NCBI GenBank assembly: GCA_023614405.1
Contig: CM042689.1
Coordinates: 325,972,305 to 326,036,304 of the forward strand
From: Avena insularis
Lineage: Eukaryota; Streptophyta; Magnoliopsida; Poales; Poaceae
DNA: 64,000 nt
Reading direction: 5' to 3'
Both the position numbers and the translations under genes were made by a program. The notes beneath the pieces are model-generated. The model had not been told where the DNA came from, searched no databases, and worked only from the letters and a program-made list of their open reading frames with translations. Shown piece by piece: positions 11,046-23,036 of this stretch (the stretch's first letter is position 1; every line of letters starts with the position of its first letter).

Positions 11046-11212
11046 CTAGGCTAAGAGAGTTTGTAGTAAGAAGCTAGGCAGCTCGTCAGCCCAATTACAA
11101 GATGATCTTGAATTGAAACTCAACCTAGCTAAATCATGAGCTGCTCTATTAAACTCTCCCCTACAGTGACTGAAATCGACCTCAGAAAGCACTCTGCATA
11201 AACTGCCTTTGC
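11046..11212 (-). pseudogene. RNase H-like (RVT_3) C-terminal fragment of a LINE-type element
   Basis: Minus-strand frame reading SEVDFSHCRGEFNRAAHDLA, then a W-A-D-E-L-P-S-F-L segment and a TAG at 11048-11046. This matches the C-terminal pattern of plant RNase H-like domains found in non-LTR retrotransposon ORF2 and related host copies (xVxFSHCRRExNxxAHxLAR). Only about 55 codons remain. The stop lies at the edge of the MITE at 9861-11050. Confidence 0.55.
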
Positions 11213-11689
11213 GTCGTAGTTGTTCTTCCGATCTTATTCACTAAAAAAATGGAGCAATGCTCGCGATCTTTTTTCACTGAAAAAAAAGATCGACAGACCG
11301 ATCTAGCGCATCACCCCTCAATCTGGGGAGAATTGGAGCAATGAGTTCCAGTTTATATTTTATCTTGGAAAAAAAGGTTCCAATTTATGGTAGTACTAGA
11401 ATATGTTCATGCTACGTATAGGTCGATTCAATGTAAAAAGTCAGAATTAAAAGCTAACAGATTGTTCAATGGTGCATGACTAGCTCACTAAATTCGTCGT
11501 TTTCCAGAATAGGCCCATGGTTCCGCCCTAGGCAAGGTAGCTTATGGCGTTCCAGCACACTCACGTATTTGCAAAACATAAAACGTGTCACCGACTTGGA
11601 TTGTCATATTGGACCAATCAAGTGGTGACGACAGGAACAAAGGATGATCTTTGGTATCCATGAATATTAGCCATTACATCTTCATTCCC
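11213..11689. other. Intergenic spacer with a short perfect-stem hairpin
   Basis: Nothing coding is seen. Around 11259-11288 the sequence GATCTTTTTTCACTG is followed by AAAAAAAAGATC, a short hairpin. From about 11690 the sequence aligns with the 3' flank of rhomboid copy A (1383 on), so this stretch lies just outside the duplicated unit. Confidence 0.4.
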
Positions 11690-12041
11690 TGGACGTCCTG
11701 GTTTTTCCTACTTTCGGGTGGCACAATTTGCCTAGCCACATCTCCACTATCTCCACTCAAATTCGGCCTACTGAATTTCAGCCACTATAGCAACTGATAT
11801 TGCTATTCTAGTTGTGCCATTTTTAAGGATGACCCCAGAAAGAATAAGTACAGTATGTAAATGTGAGCCAACAAGTTGGCAATTTCTCCCATGATGCTAT
11901 CTAGAATTTGTTTGATGACTTTGAGATCAGAAACTTGGATGATAAGCGGCAGAGTTATCTCTCTACCAAGACGTAACTTCGTCAACCAATCTCAGCCGGA
12001 TAGGCCACCAGCTGCTGGGGGAGGCCGGTCGGATTTGTTCC

Positions 12042-15000
12042 TCAGATCCAGCCCTTCCTAATTCGAGCCCACGCAAGGGCAGCCACTAGGGCACCTCCTA
12101 AATGAGTAGAAGCTGTTGTCTGACCCTGCCCCTGAAAATTTGAACAAACACCAGTTAGCCTTAAGACCAAGTATGCAATAATATTTCGAATAGAAGATCA
12201 ACAACAATATTTGGAGAAACGGTAAGAAACTGAATATTTCTAGTGTAAGGTATTTATGGGAAGATATATGCAACATAGCTTGACTGCCACACTGAATACA
12301 TCACAATGCCAGATCAGGCATTACCTTGAAGAAAATGTGTTTCAATACAGAATAAAATGCATTTTATCAGCCAAAAAGATACAACATAGAAGACAAGCCT
12401 GGAAAGACTACAGCCAATAGATATAGATATCACATGGTTTATAATCAGTAATGCACATTATTCATCTGGATATGTAGTACTATTTCAATCACACCCTAGA
12501 CGACTCAACACCAGTTTGACTCAAGACCAGGAATTGTGTGTCTAGGAAAATACAAGCACACAGAAATTCAATTTGCAAACTTCCAACTAACGAAGATTTC
12601 TGATTGTGTGAGATATTTATGGGAAGATGTATGTGACATAGCTTGAGTGCTTAACTGCCATACTGAATGGTGAATACATCACAATGCCAGACCAGACATT
12701 ACCTTGAAGTACATATTATCGGAACAAAAGGTACAAACATACTCCCTTAGTCTCATAACGTAAGATGTTATTACAACCAGTATACTCATATATTGGTTGT
12801 ATTGGTTGTAATAGCATCTTATATTATGCGACAGAGGGAGTAGAAGACAAGCCAGGAAAGACTACAGCCAAAAGATATAGCCATATAGGTATCACATGGT
12901 TTATAATCAGCAATGCAAATTATTCAGCTGGACATTTAGTGCTAATCCAATCACCCAAGATGCGAATACTGACTCATATATGTTTCATCGACAGGTTGAT
13001 TTAAGACCAGGAATTGTGCAGCTAGGAAAACACAAGCACACGGAAATTAAATTTCACAAACTTCCAAATTAATGAATAGATGAAAGTAGCAGTGCCCACA
13101 TACCCCTGTCTAAAACTCATGGCCAATGAGCATGAGCAACATAGTGGCACATATAAAATTAACCTATTGTGTAAAGACAAAAGGAAAGTTAATAAAAGTT
13201 TTGTATACCTTGTTGATCCTCAACAAATCAAGACCAATCCAAGCAGCCCCCTGAAATGAATAAAGTCAGAAATTATGTTTCCATTTCCTATCACACACAT
13301 CCTTCACTGAAATACTACAAAGAAAATGAGAAGGTTCTCACCACTAAGGCAGCTGGAACAGGAAGGACGAAGTAAAGATAGATTAGTCCCTTTGGATTGA
13401 GAAAAATCTGAAGAAGCATAATGGCATTAACTGCACCACTTGCACCCTGAGTGACATGAATAAAAAAGGTCATGTTTAGGGTATAACTAACTAGGAACTT
13501 ACGTAAAATAACACCTATAGGTGATTAGGTCTATTTGGTGGTTTTATATTATGTTGTCATAAATCACCATATCACCTCTTATTGCCACATTTACCTTCTA
13601 CTTAATTATTTGTAGGTGTAAAATGATGAATAGTTCGTTGGTTGGCAACATTCACTGGTTATATAGAGATATTATTGCTTGTTTCATTATCAATACAATA
13701 AAAAGTGAACTGTTTGAACACGAAATCACGTACAAGCCCGGACTGTCTTGAACTGTCCCACCCTACAAAAACCTGCAAAAGGAGCATTGCTTACTAAATT
13801 AGGAATAATATCATGGAACTTCAAACAACAATTCCAATTCGATGAATGATTCTTGAACTGTTCCATCCTACATAAACATGGCCACAGTATGTTACCTGTT
13901 TCCGTGGAGCTCTAAAAGCCTTTTCTATCAAGAAGAATGTGGATCCAACAAGCGCTCCAGCTACGTACAAATTCAACAGAAAAGAAGGACCAAACATGCT
14001 GGAAATCTGATGCAGAAAAATGAAAGCAATCAAAATATGCAATGGAAGGTAATAAAATGGTCACAACAAAAACACAGGGTAACTATTCCCTGCTACTGAA
14101 TAGTGATTCCAAGAAAAACACAGATCACTGAAAAACATGCAATACTCTTCGAAGGAAATAGTTACCTACTATGCTATCTTTTCATTGCAATGAACAAACC
14201 TACATGACATAGATGTACCGATAATGTATTAATGTTAGACAATATCTTATACTGAATCCGTTCTTGATTTAGGTCTAATGCTTTACTGGACCTGCAAAAC
14301 CGGCATCCCACAACATTTCTGCATTCAGCCCTGATTAATGCTCAACTCTCGGGTTGAATTCTATTACCTCCGTTCCAATGAATAAGGCGCGCGCGCATTC
14401 CAAGACGAACTTTGACCGAATGAATTTAGCAACATCTTGAATATATAATACAGATTGATATTGTTAGATTCATATTGAAAAATAATTTACAATGATACTA
14501 ACTTTGAAACAAATAATCCTTATTAGATGGATTAATTCTTGGTCAACGACAATTTTTAATACGTGCATGCCTTATTCACTTAAATGGAGGGAGTACAGAC
14601 ACTGAAAATAACAATTGTAGCATAACTAGCATGTTGTTAAGATAACTCGTGGGTGGAAGGGTGGGGGCAGACATATGGCAGTTCATGTAGGATCTGCACA
14701 CAACTTTGTCGGTTCAGGCATGTCGAATGTTCATTAATGAACCAGAAGATTGGTGGTAAACTATCATTACATAAGAATGTAAGTGGAGCCGTTTGGTCTG
14801 GAGCAGTTGATAGAGGTGACAATGCAAATCCCTGGTGGTGGTGGTAATAGTCCCTGATGCTTGTGGTGCCTGTGCTAGTCAGACAAGTACCAGACTAATG
14901 GGTCAGCCTGCAGGAATGGAAGGTATCATTAAACTATTGGATCCAACATTAATCTGGGCCAAACCTTTTCCGTTCAAATTAGCCTCCTTGCATAAAAGCA

Positions 15001-18000
15001 AGGGAAAGGCTGCCTAGAAATTCCTTCCCCAGACTCCATCATGTGTGGGAGCTTTTGGCACTGGGTATGCCCTTTATATAACAGGACGGTTCAACAGGTG
15101 AATGGGTCAAACCAGACCACCTACATCCTGATCATCACTCTTCATGAGTCATCACATAACAGCTCACAATCTAGTGTGAAGTCCCAGAGAGTTAGTCTAA
15201 TGGAGTATACGCTCCCAAATTTGGTATTCCAGCACCAGTTATAGACATGTGTTATATAATGCTTAGTTCACTTCCAAAAATAAGCATTACTTTATATAGA
15301 GGCTAAAATAAGTGCTTTTCTCAGGAGAAAATGATAATGGTACCCATTGCAAAAAGGCAAAATTCAACAGGATCTATTCTTCTGATATTTTTCAAGAATG
15401 AAACCACTCGGACTCAACTGCAATGCTTGAGCACTGCTTCCTAGGACCAACGTGTCTACCAATTCACCATGACAGCTAATTTCAATGATAGGTAGCTTCA
15501 AATTTGATAGATAACTGGAAAAGAGAGGAAATAAAATATGGTAGATCAAATTCACAACTGTCAAACATAATGCTGTCACTCAGTTCTACATGATCATGGG
15601 AATCCAACGCCTCAGAAATAAGTGGGTGATTCTGCACACTAGCTCGAAATATAGAGGATATCTTATATTTACTAAATTGGAGGCCCTATTCTAGCCTCCA
15701 TGCATCCTACAAAAGAGAAACATCTTATCACTGATTTACTATATCTTTATTATCATTATCACAATATACATCCTTCTAATATAGTTGGACAGCTGTCCAA
15801 ACTAACCATGAACATACAATCCATCAAGGAACAAGTATCGTGCAAGGAATGTTCAGCTGAAGAAAATGTATAAACAATGATATGATATTTCCATTGTGTT
15901 GTGGGCTGATTTATTGGACCGCACATGGCTTCCGTAGACGAGGGCAAGTGTAGCAGCTGCGCGTCGCAGTGCGGCTTCCGTAGATGAGGGCAAGTGTAGA
16001 AGCTGCTCGTCGCAGTGCGTTGGCGCCCAAGGATCAACCCCCCAGACCATGCAGGTCTTCCCGAAGACTACGGCTCTTTAAAAAGCATAGTCTAAACTCA
16101 AGCGGCGCAAGGTCAGCCAAATTTCTTAACCCTTCTGAACCCCCAGTGCCTTCAAGTACGCATGTGCATGCACATTAGTTACATATTTCTGAGTACTTAA
16201 ATGATGCATCACTCTAAATTCTCCATGGATCTATATCCTGAATCTAATGCTGAACTGAAAGCCTCATGCATATCCATGACATCAAATGCATTGGCTTATG
16301 ACTATGTTAGAATAAGAATACGGGATAACTGGAAAGTATTTCAGAGATTCTCTGTTCTGTATAAAAAGGAAGTAAAAACTCTTTTACTAATCAGACAGAA
16401 TTCAGCCATCAACTAGACTCTTCACTTCTGTATTTATGTTGGCTTGAACTATAAATTTTATTTTCACACAGGCATTGCACCACTACAAGCATGGGCGAAT
16501 AAGTGTGCTGCATATATAGGATTTGCCTAGACATACAGATTCTGACAATGAGGGAGGCATATACGAGAATGTGTTGAAATCAGTACCGAACAAAGAAACT
16601 TTTCAAAGTCTGGGCATCCCAGAAGCCAAAATGTATAGAATGCAACAGTTCCGTGCAAGTCAACGTGAAATTTAACTTGTGTCATGCTGCCAGCAAGCCG
16701 AGAGTCCAAGGGCAAGTTTGTGACCTCACACAAGGATGATCACAGATTTTTTTCCAGACCAGGATATGCTCGCATATAAGGAGAGTTTTATATGCATGAT
16801 TTAAATTTTATACTCGTATAATATTTATCCTAAAAATATTTTGTTACCACAGTATATATAGAAGAGTATTATAGTTTGAAGCATGCATACAATTGTATAA
16901 ATTATAAGCCACAGAAAACATCATGTGGTATACATTTCCATACAAGTTAAGGTAAAATCAACTTTTTGCAACTTTAAACTCATAAAATTTGAACTAAAGT
17001 TACGAACTTAGCTATTCAGGCTAAATATTACAGATATACTTAAACTTATGTTATTCGAGATACCTATCTGCTGTGGGCAAAAAAGTACATGTGCATGCTA
17101 TGTTGCTAGATGCAGAGATTAGAGATTTTATATAGAAGATCCTACATTATTTAAAAAGGGAGAAAGCGACAAGCCCTCTATTTGTCCTATATATGACTCG
17201 GTGAGTGTAACTGATAGAACATCTAGTGTGGATTCCAATTGGTTTGGTTAATATATGTGCACTCACCAATAAAAAGAGAAACCACTAATGTAATGTCGAT
17301 GGAATGCACTACATGTGCATATGTTCTAATAAAGTATATCCTTGATATAAGTATATAACACATATCTCTGACTAAGACACGCCCATCAAAACAGTTATGT
17401 GTGATCCAATTCCAAACAATAGTACAATAAACCTATACATTCTTAGTGAAATGATTCTTACGATGGGCTGTAAAATTATATAGTTTTAAATCACACATAC
17501 GAAGCCTGTTTATATGCAAATCGCCTTCATTTCTGCCATAGGGATAACCAGTGCAATGTTTTCATAGTAGTGTTTCATAGATTTATTGCGACATTTTACC
17601 TGTATTTCTAATAATGAACTTATTGGTAAATATGATTCCTTTCTGCTATGTGGGTATAACCAATGCAAAGCCACCCATGCATTTTTAGATTGTATTTCTA
17701 AGTATTATACAATACTTCCATATATGTTGCTCAAATATAATTCCTTTCTTCTATGTGAGTATAACCAATGTACGCATGTCATCTGTTGTATAATAACAAT
17801 TGTTTCCCCATTGATTGCGCATATTCCAATATGTACATGCCTATGTGTCCACCAAAAAGAAAGAAAAGCATATCCCGTCACTTGATCAAACATTTATTTA
17901 TGTATGGATTTTCGTTAAACTAATCTGTGCAATCTTATGGCAGATAGACCACATAGGTGTACGATTCAGCACTAGCCATTGGGATATGCTGCAGAATACG

Positions 18001-19017
18001 AATCTTCATAACATACTACCTCGATCAGGAACCAAACTGTGAGTGAAACAATGCTTATAACCGTAATACAACTGGAAAACTACAGGGTGAGTTGATGGTG
18101 TGTTACACGCCTTTTACATTGGATTTTCAGGAAGTGTGGGCGAGCATGGTTTACCACAGGGTGGTACACACAGGGGAAACTAGGATTTTGTTTCCATTAT
18201 TATAACGTATAAAGCGTTTTCTAAAGTGCAAAAAAGACATAGGAGTGATCTTCTTACGCTTGAACCGAAGAAGTAGAGACCGATCATATTGCTGAAGAGG
18301 TGACCTGTGTCTGTGTGGCTGAAGCCACTCGTGAGCAACGTGTGCAACCGCCCGCTCTTGAAATTTTCCAGAGAAACCTGCTCACCACAAAAACCATCAA
18401 ATCAGACCTCATCAACCACTTGTGAGATCACAGCCAAAGGCCCTTTGATTGGTCACTAACCATGAAATGCTTCTCCATGAAACTCGGATCGGCCAGTTGC
18501 CAGAGCATGTAAACGGCCACATTTGCCCCAATAAGCGTGAACACCACCCCGTCCGGTGATGGTAGCCAGCGCGCCCTTCAGGAGAAGGGACACCAAAAAG
18601 AGCAATCAGACAGAAAAAAACCATCCTGTAATGCAGTCGTACCAACCAGCCAAAGCCTCACCAAGGTGAGCCGAGGAGGAATGCGGAGGACGAAGAGAGC
18701 CAGCCCCGGGACCTCCTCCGCTGCAACGAGAAGAGATCGAGCGACCCGGCGGCGCTCGCGGTAAGCCACCGCTTGGCAGCGGTCCGGGCGGCCGCCGCAA
18801 CGGCCGCTGCGCTCAGCGGAAGGAGCGTCCCGGCGCTGCCTGAGCTGCGCCACGGGAAGTGGGACAACGGGGAGCGGGGGGCGGCTGCTTGCGGGGAGGA
18901 GCAGTGGAGGAAGCGGCTGTGGGGAGTGGGTAGGGGTCTGGATTTTGGGATGGCGCTGCGGAGGGCTTGCTGAGCCAGGAGAGTCTGGAATTGCGTCAGT
19001 CTCCTCCCCAACGCCAT
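12042..19017 (-). CDS. Rhomboid-like intramembrane protease, RBL12 type, copy B (catalytically intact)
   Basis: Eight minus-strand exons: 19017-18662, 18575-18461, 18380-18258, 14006-13896, 13772-13734, 13446-13342, 13250-13209, 12131-12042. All are GT-AG and in frame, giving 326 aa. The N terminus MALGRRLTQFQTLLAQQALR is typical of a mitochondrial presequence. Exon 3 carries TM2 with His179, His184 and Asn188 (SHTDTGHLFSNM). The mini-exon gives GWDSSRQSGL, followed by GASGAVNA with catalytic Ser251. The last exon has THLGG with His307. This Ser/His dyad is the signature of active rhomboids, and the layout agrees with plant RBL12, the mitochondrial inner-membrane PARL-like group. Substrates are unknown from sequence. 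Divergently arranged with the DUF2039 gene. The exon 3 acceptor could shift by one codon (CAG). Confidence 0.9.
12239..13060. repeat. Tandem duplication inside the last intron of copy B
   Basis: The block containing TATTTATGGGAAGATATATG, then the ATTACCTTGAAG landmark, then ATCACATGGTTTATAATCAG occurs once in copy A (about 1960-2190) but twice in copy B, starting near 12239 and 12598. The period is about 360 bp; the second copy is longer because of a MITE. Boundaries are approximate. Confidence 0.65.
12742..12840. mobile_element. Stowaway MITE in the last intron of copy B
   Basis: 99 bp between TA target duplications (12740-12741, 12841-12842). Ends CTCCCTTAGTCTCATAACGT and, read in reverse, CTCCCTCTGTCGCATAATAT. 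The inner arms (GTAAGATG..GGTTGTAATAGCATCTTA) form a compact hairpin. Typical for the Tc1/mariner-derived Stowaway group of grasses. Confidence 0.9.
13850..13874 (-). repeat. Decayed second copy of the mini-exon, copy B
   Basis: On the minus strand, just after exon 4, the intron reads TATGTAGGATGGAACAGTTC. The functional mini-exon about 95 bp downstream reads TTTGTAGGGTGGGACAGTTC. This is a partial duplicate of the mini-exon, shared with copy A (5206-5231). Confidence 0.55.
14367..14593. mobile_element. MITE (Stowaway-like) in intron 3 of copy B
   Basis: 227 bp beginning CCTCCGTTCCAATGAATAAG and ending, in reverse, CTCCCTCCATTTAAGTGAAT, followed by TA. The arms contain ATAAGGCGCGC / GCATGCCTTAT. 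Copy A has no insert at the matching point (about 5665). Confidence 0.75.
15927..16020. repeat. 47-bp direct repeat in intron 3 of copy B
   Basis: GGCTTCCGTAGACGAGGGCA.. and GGCTTCCGTAGATGAGGGCA.. follow each other directly, each ending in GTCGCAGTGC. The block is GC-rich compared with the intron around it and has no counterpart that I can find in copy A, so it probably arrived with a larger insertion. Confidence 0.6.
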
Positions 19018-19418
19018 TTTCTCCTTGGCCGCCTCCTCCGCCGCAGATTCTCACACCTCGGTAACCGCTGCCGCCGCCGGTGATTGTGGCGCGGCCCGGT
19101 GGTGTATTTTGCTAATCAATTCCAGCTGCCGTCTCGCCAGTCGGGAGTGGGGATCGATAGGCAGATCGATGGATCGCTCACATCAGGCTTGACACGATTA
19201 TACAGGCCCATGTGTAAGTTCGTACTGGACTTATTGGGCCCATGTGTGTATTTCAGTTGCAGCATCCAACACGATTATACAGGCCCTAATCGGACGGGTG
19301 AGCGGCACGCCATCGGCCATCCACAACAGACACGCCGTGCAGCCGCCGCACCGAGGTTTTAAGGTTAACCGCGGAGAGAACCCCCGGCGGCGGCGCGAAG
19401 CGGAGAGACAGAGGAGAG
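19018..19418. promoter_or_regulatory. Divergent promoter between rhomboid copy B and the DUF2039 gene
   Basis: 401 bp separate the two start codons. An 18-bp sequence, ACACGATTATACAGGCCC, occurs twice in the same orientation (19192-19209 and 19269-19286). Between and beside the copies are GGCCCA (19205-19210) and TGGGCC (19235-19240), which match the site II element TGGGCY known from promoters of plant mitochondrial and ribosomal genes. No TATA box stands out. Shared control of both genes is inferred. Confidence 0.6.
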
Positions 19419-22400
19419 ATGTCGAAGCGGCAGGGTCCTCCGAAGCACCAGAACAGCTACGCTTGGAAGCCCAACCTCGGCCGGAAGATCAACGAGACCG
19501 TAAGCCCGTGACCCAATCTCCTTTGCCCGTATTTCTTCGGTTATTATTCAGACCTAACCGCGGGAATCATCGCCGCTCTGCTCGTTGCAGGAGCCCGGAG
19601 GCAGGTTCCGGCCTTTGTCGGAGATCACCGGCGTCTGCCAGCGCTGCCGGGACCAAATCGACTGGAAGCGCAAGTATGGACTTCTCCCCTCAGTTCGTTG
19701 GTTCATCAGTTCTTTAAGAGTGTACTAATGTTCCTCGGCCCGATCTGTTCGTCTCTTCTTTTGCAGATACGGCAAGTACAAGCCAATTGTTGAGCCCGCA
19801 AAATGGTAGCTTTCTTGCCCGCTCCGAGTTTACCGCATGTGTTGGAAAAACGAAAGAGGGGATAGTGAAGGATTTTGATGGTTTTCTTTAATTTTTGCAG
19901 TCAGAAGTGCAGTAAGCGGAACGTCCGGCAGGCGTACCACAACGTATGCACAGGTGAATTTCGGCTGTTCTGTGGTGTCTTCAATTACTGTTGTACCATT
20001 TGATTGTCGCTAATCTTTGTTGCCTCTGCTCAATGCAGGTTGCTCCAAGGAGCTTGGGATATGTGCCAAGTGCTGCACCTCTGTTAAGCAGCTTGTTGGA
20101 AGGTGATCCCCGCTATTTCATATTGTTGGTATACTAGTACCGGCGTAGCTACATCATATCTGGAATTCGAACCACGTGTTTTTTTTTTTTGAGAGGAACC
20201 GCGTGTTATGTAACAAACTAACGATTCGGTGTTGTCCTATAGGGATGCTGCGGAAGTGGACAGTGAGCGCAAAGAACTAGAGGAGGTTTGATTGTTCTAT
20301 ATTAGAAGGGGATTGTCGTGAACCATGAGAAATCCATTAATTTTGTGCTGACCAGTGAATTATTTTGTAGGCCATGAGATTTGCTAGGGAGAGGGAGCGA
20401 CGCACACTACTTCGCCTTGTGAGCACCTGCTATACATTTTTTCTTGCTGAATAAATTTAACTTTTATGCACTTGCATTGCTGTGTATGCTTCTCCTTGGT
20501 GCTAAAATGACACACAGGACCTGTATGTCCTGAATTGTGAAAGGAACAAGTCCATTTTTACCCCTATACTTTTCTTGAAATTTGGACTATAGGAAAAGTT
20601 GAGGAGGGGAGAAAACAGTACTTAATCTACCTCTGGGACCAAATAATAGAAGGCTCTGTCCGTCAAGTTTGAGCCTAGCAGAGCAGAAAACCCCATTCTA
20701 ATTTTTCTTTTTCCTAGCAAGTCTAGGAGAGTCCTGCCACAAATTCTCTGATCTTTAGCTTCAGTGGTCGTGTTTTAACATAACTAGTCGCTTCACTTGA
20801 AAAGAAAAATTCCATCTATTCATTGTACCTGTTAAAGTAACTCTAGATTTTTTGTACTAAATGGCATCTCCTATTTCATAGTGTGACATTGTATCATTAC
20901 TTCGGTAGTCACGTGGGACGATGGATTTCAAGGCAGGCTTATAAATACATGAATTATGAACTTGATGAGATTCTGTGCACTTAAGTTTAGAACAAACCCT
21001 ATTGGCTATTGCACAGTAATCAGAACAGCCTGGTTTGCTCACAGTTATACTATTCACTCATACGTATGAGCATAATCTCAAGCATCCCTTATGTGCCCTT
21101 GATATGCCTTTCTATATCAGTTTGGGATGCATCGTGACTTTGATCAAGTGAGATAATTGACATTCTTAGATTTGGAATAGGTGCCTTGTCGTATTAGTGA
21201 TGTTTCAACTAAATGAAAATAAACATGATGTCTTCTGTCTTTTGGATTCAACAAATCATGAGATCTTACTTGGACATTTTCCCCATTCCTGTGTTTTTAG
21301 AATTTACATCCTGATAGGCCTTAAGGTTTGAACATGTATCAAGAATTTTGAACTCAGTAGTTCACTATTACCAAACATGGAAATATAAAGAACTGGTGGA
21401 AGCTCAAAGTTCCAGCAGTATCTTCAAATTTGGCTGGTAATTATCTGTTAGAAGATGTCCTGGAGGCATATGCGTGTCTGCAACAAGAAAGAAAAGCTTA
21501 AGTCTAGCCAACAATCCCGCCTTTTTTAATCCTGTTGTAGGTAGATTTGCACTTTGAACCTCACACAAAACACGTGCTAGTATGTTTCATAATTCTTCCT
21601 TCGCCCCGTTCTCCTGGAGTTGCATAATTCTGCTGACATCCATTCTGTGTAAAGTCGCAATATAAGTAACCATCTTGATTCTTGATCATACATCAACATT
21701 GCTCCAAATTCACCTCTTTGTTCGTGGGGCCCAAGCAGGCAGGGTTCCATTCGCTGAAGTACTACTAATGCTAGAATGAACCAAATTTGTATCTGCTGTT
21801 GAAAATGAAAAAAATAAAGTGCACCATTTGGTGTCGCCTGTGAACTTTGACTGATTTACCCTTTTGGCGACAATCCTATCAGGTCCTAAGGTCAAATCAT
21901 TTTTTACCTTAAGCTAATCGCTTCAAACAGTTACCTTACAGTGTCTATTAAACCGACCATTCCCTCCTTATGTCATTGTGTATAATGATTTAATCACTTC
22001 AAAGGGTATAATGATCTGATATCATTGTGTAGAAACTTTGATTATACCTATGCTCAGGTTTTTGTCATATGTAGCATTACCAGATACAGTGTTCTAGTTG
22101 CATTGAAGAGTAGTATGATGTCCTGAATTTTGAGAAGGAGACACTGACGGAATATGCTATAAAATGGTCGGCATGAATGAAAATCCACCATACATGAGAT
22201 GTGATATTCTTCTTTGAAATATCAATGCTTAAGAATTTGCAAGCGGAATAAGATTCTAGTTGGTCACGTTGAACTGATACTCTGGTTCAATATCTTATGG
22301 TTACCCAGTTAAATCTTTACAACATTTGGTCTTCTTCCGGTTTGATGATTCCACAAGTATTCATTAGGTTGATATTTGCTTGCAGATGAACAAAAGCAAG

Positions 22401-22550
22401 GACGAGGAGAGCGGGCCATCAGTCCCAAAGGTTGCAGACCGAGATCGAGAAGGCGACCTTTTCCCTGTCGCTTCTCTCGACGAATATGCTGAACAAGCTA
22501 TACAGAAGGATGATTCTGATGAAGAAGATGCGGATTTTGTAGAAGGATAA
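19419..22550 (+). CDS. DUF2039 / C9orf85-like zinc-binding protein
   Basis: Eight plus-strand exons: 19419-19499, 19591-19673, 19767-19805, 19901-19953, 20039-20102, 20243-20285, 20371-20418, 22386-22550. All are GT-AG, giving 191 aa. The start MSKRQGPPKHQNSYAWKPNL has the basic KHQN segment of this eukaryote-wide family. Four CxxC pairs follow (Cys43/46, 68/71, 84/87, 94/97), suggesting two zinc sites. Then comes a charged, probably helical stretch (ERKELEEAMRFARERERR) and an acidic tail (DDSDEEDADFVEG). Molecular function is unknown for the family. The last intron (20419-22385) is about 2 kb with no recognisable element. Divergent from rhomboid copy B. Confidence 0.88.
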
Positions 22551-23036
22551 GTTCACAGGGTTTGGCACTGTAAAAGGGATCTTAGTTTTGTGTGCAGACG
22601 CTCTTTCCTGGTGTTCTAAATTCACCAGGGAAGTACCAATACTGTCGTTTATCAGATGTACTGTCTTTTATCAGATCTTCCGTTGATCAGGGCGTTATAG
22701 TCTTTACAAATCACAACGCCCTCACAACTATGCTTCTCCCAAGTGTAGGATTCAGAGGCTGTATTATATTGTGGTTGCTGGTGTACCTCGTCGCTTTGGG
22801 ATAGTCGTTGTCTCCTGTTTAGCCGAGAAGTCCTTTTCTCATTTAAATCTTTTGGTTGCTCGCCTGGGTGATCATTTCTACTGTTTCCCCTCTTCTATAA
22901 TGCACACTAGAGCTCCTGCCATTTGCGTTATTTTTTTGTTCACTCGCTAGAGATCTTGTTTTCTCGAAAGCGCCTTTTGTACAACTCTTCCTCCACCTTC
23001 CCCATGCGTCCTGCTGGCAACTGGCCAACCCTCTAA
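22551..23036 (+). other. 3' UTR and downstream flank of the DUF2039 gene
   Basis: No coding signal. The sequence is T-rich, consistent with a 3' UTR, and ends at the TAA that was duplicated by the adjoining Harbinger-like insertion. Confidence 0.5.

Larger units (their letters stand above)
9861..11050. mobile_element. MITE split by two later insertions, between the rhomboid copies
   Basis: The left end GGCTAGTTATAGT (9861) breaks off and resumes near 10608 as GGGAGTAACTTAGATAATAAC. The right end, read in reverse from about 11050, is GCCTAGTCATAGTGCTAAGTA. These are inverted ends of one MITE. A hAT-like sequence separates the left tip from the body and a Stowaway MITE (10810-10979) lies in the right part. 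No clear target duplication is left outside. Confidence 0.5.

Noticed and set aside
11259..11288. Intrinsic terminator-like hairpin
   Set aside because: An AT-rich chance palindrome in a eukaryotic intergenic region; bacterial terminators are not expected.
18578..19054. 158-codon minus-strand ORF covering the first exon of copy B
   Set aside because: It is in another frame from the presequence conserved between copies A and B and runs through the first intron.
19244..19717. 157-codon plus-strand ORF
   Set aside because: It overlaps the first two exons of the DUF2039 gene in the wrong frame and reads through its first intron.
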